Made by a program: the position numbers and the translations under genes. A stretch of 5,913 bases of DNA from Actinomycetes bacterium. Lineage in GTDB: Bacteria; Actinomycetota; Acidimicrobiia; Acidimicrobiales; UBA8190. Below the pieces are notes generated by a model. It did not search any database, was not told where the DNA came from, and saw nothing but the letters and a program-made list of their open reading frames with translations. The DNA lies in assembly GCA_021798135.1 (NCBI GenBank), contig JAJZYI010000212.1, positions 1 to 5,913 on the forward strand. The letters run 5' to 3'. Shown here one piece after another: positions 5,310 to 5,913 of the stretch. Position 1 is the first letter of the stretch. Each line of letters begins with the position of its first letter.

Positions 5310-5913
5310 TCAGCCCTGGGCCCGGTCCACGGCGCTCGCCAGCAGGTCCGCGTAGTACTGGGCGCCGGCCGGGTCGAGGTGCACGCCGTCGGGGTAGAAG
5401 TCGTCCGGGTGGGTGGCGCTCGCCGCGTACCAGTCGACCAGGGAGGCGTTGGGGAAGGTGCGGGCCACGGCGGCGATGGTGTCGTTCACCTGCTGCTCCC
5501 ACGGCCTCGGCACCCGGGTGTTGACCAGCACCACGTGCCGTGGCGGCCCCAGGCTGTCCAGGAGGTCGACGAGCTGTGCGGCCGAGTAGGGGCCGTTGGT
5601 GCCCAGCTCGATGATCACGACGGGTCGGACGGCTCCGAGGGCCCGCAGGGTGGGGATCGTGGGGGGCACCTGGTAGAGCTGCTGGCCCACCTTGGCGTCG
5701 ATGGCGATGCCGGGGAGCAGCTTCTGCAGGTACGGGGCGGCGTCGACGAGCACGGAGTCGCCGATGGCCGTCACCTCGGCGCCGGCCTGCGGCGCTGCTG
5801 GCCCCGACCCCGACCCCGACCCGGGCGCGGCCGAGGTGCCGGCCGGCGCGCTCGTCGCGGGCCCGGCGCTCCCCGCGGGATCGGCTGCGGACGTGCCGGG
5901 CCCGCTCGGCGCC
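5310..5913 (-). CDS. C-terminal SGNH domain of a probable OafA-type acyltransferase (partial)
   Basis: The frame is open to the window edge, so the N-terminus is missing and about 200 residues are seen. A linker of about 46 residues rich in Ala, Gly, Ser and Pro comes first, then an SGNH hydrolase-like domain of 154 residues beginning VTAIGDSV. Counting from that V, block I is GDS with nucleophile S7, block II glycine is G30 (KVGQQ), block III is GTNGPY with N60, and block V is DGVH with D129 and H132, so the catalytic set is complete. Such domains commonly follow ten-helix acyltransferase-3 membrane domains, where they complete O-acetylation of surface polysaccharides or peptidoglycan; that upstream part is inferred. 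The GTG at 5774 could start a short stand-alone SGNH protein, but it has no evident signal peptide or Shine-Dalgarno site and the linker argues for a larger protein. Confidence 0.8.
   Translation of the reverse strand, partial: APSGPGTSAADPAGSAGPATSAPAGTSAAPGSGSGSGPAAPQAGAEVTAIGDSVLVDAAPYLQKLLPGIAIDAKVGQQLYQVPPTIPTLRALGAVRPVVIIELGTNGPYSAAQLVDLLDSLGPPRHVVLVNTRVPRPWEQQVNDTIAAVARTFPNASLVDWYAASATHPDDFYPDGVHLDPAGAQYYADLLASAVDRAQG
5802..5822 (-). repeat. hexamer tandem repeat encoding a Gly-Ser linker
   Basis: CCCCGA is repeated three and a half times on the plus strand and encodes GSGSGSG in the linker before the SGNH domain. As the unit is six bases, length changes would keep the frame and only alter linker length. 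Confidence 0.75.

Noticed and set aside
5028..5524. Small open frames on both strands in the gap before and over the SGNH end
   Set aside because: All translate to Arg/Gly/Pro low-complexity sequence with no motif or credible ribosome binding site.

Overview
The window is very GC-rich DNA in which almost every codon of the conserved genes ends in G or C. The gene content is an rRNA methyltransferase, an LCP-family cell-wall ligase, a secreted phosphoesterase and an acyltransferase-type SGNH domain. This points to a high-GC actinobacterium, possibly of the class Acidimicrobiia, though the class is a guess from general resemblance. Four protein-coding genes are supported. The many other open frames are by-products of the rarity of stop codons at this GC content.

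Layout: (1) 57-956, plus strand: RlmB/TrmH-type 23S rRNA 2'-O-methyltransferase with a low-complexity N-terminal extension. (2) 957-1050: a short gap between convergent genes, filled mostly by a perfect 2 x 30 bp tandem repeat (four 15-mers in the order A-B-A-B). (3) 1051-2589, minus strand: LytR-CpsA-Psr (LCP) protein with one membrane anchor and a C-terminal LytR_C domain; its best promoter places the transcript start at, or next to, a GTG start codon (leaderless). (4) 2590-2948: a 359 bp non-coding gap rich in secondary structure: a perfect 12 bp hairpin, a run of 16 G, a perfect 10 bp hairpin, a long imperfect inverted repeat and a compound stem-loop just after the next gene's stop. (5) 2949-4817, minus strand: exported phosphoesterase of the phospholipase C/acid phosphatase family, with a clear Shine-Dalgarno site. 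(6) 4818-5309: a 492 bp gap holding a candidate promoter, a long GC-rich leader and a 42 bp nested-symmetry element that is the most AT-rich spot in the gap. (7) 5310-5913, minus strand: the C-terminal SGNH domain and linker of a probable membrane acyltransferase whose N-terminal part lies outside the window.

The three minus-strand genes all act at or outside the membrane: O-acylation of a surface polymer, hydrolysis of phosphoesters, and attachment of glycopolymers to peptidoglycan. They look like a loose cell-envelope neighbourhood, but wide gaps and separate promoter candidates argue against a tight operon. The RlmB gene is a housekeeping gene converging on them. I found no mobile element, CRISPR array, tRNA or rRNA, and no clear evidence of a wholly new system. 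The most unusual signals are the hairpin/G16/hairpin module upstream of the LCP gene and the nested element upstream of the phosphoesterase.
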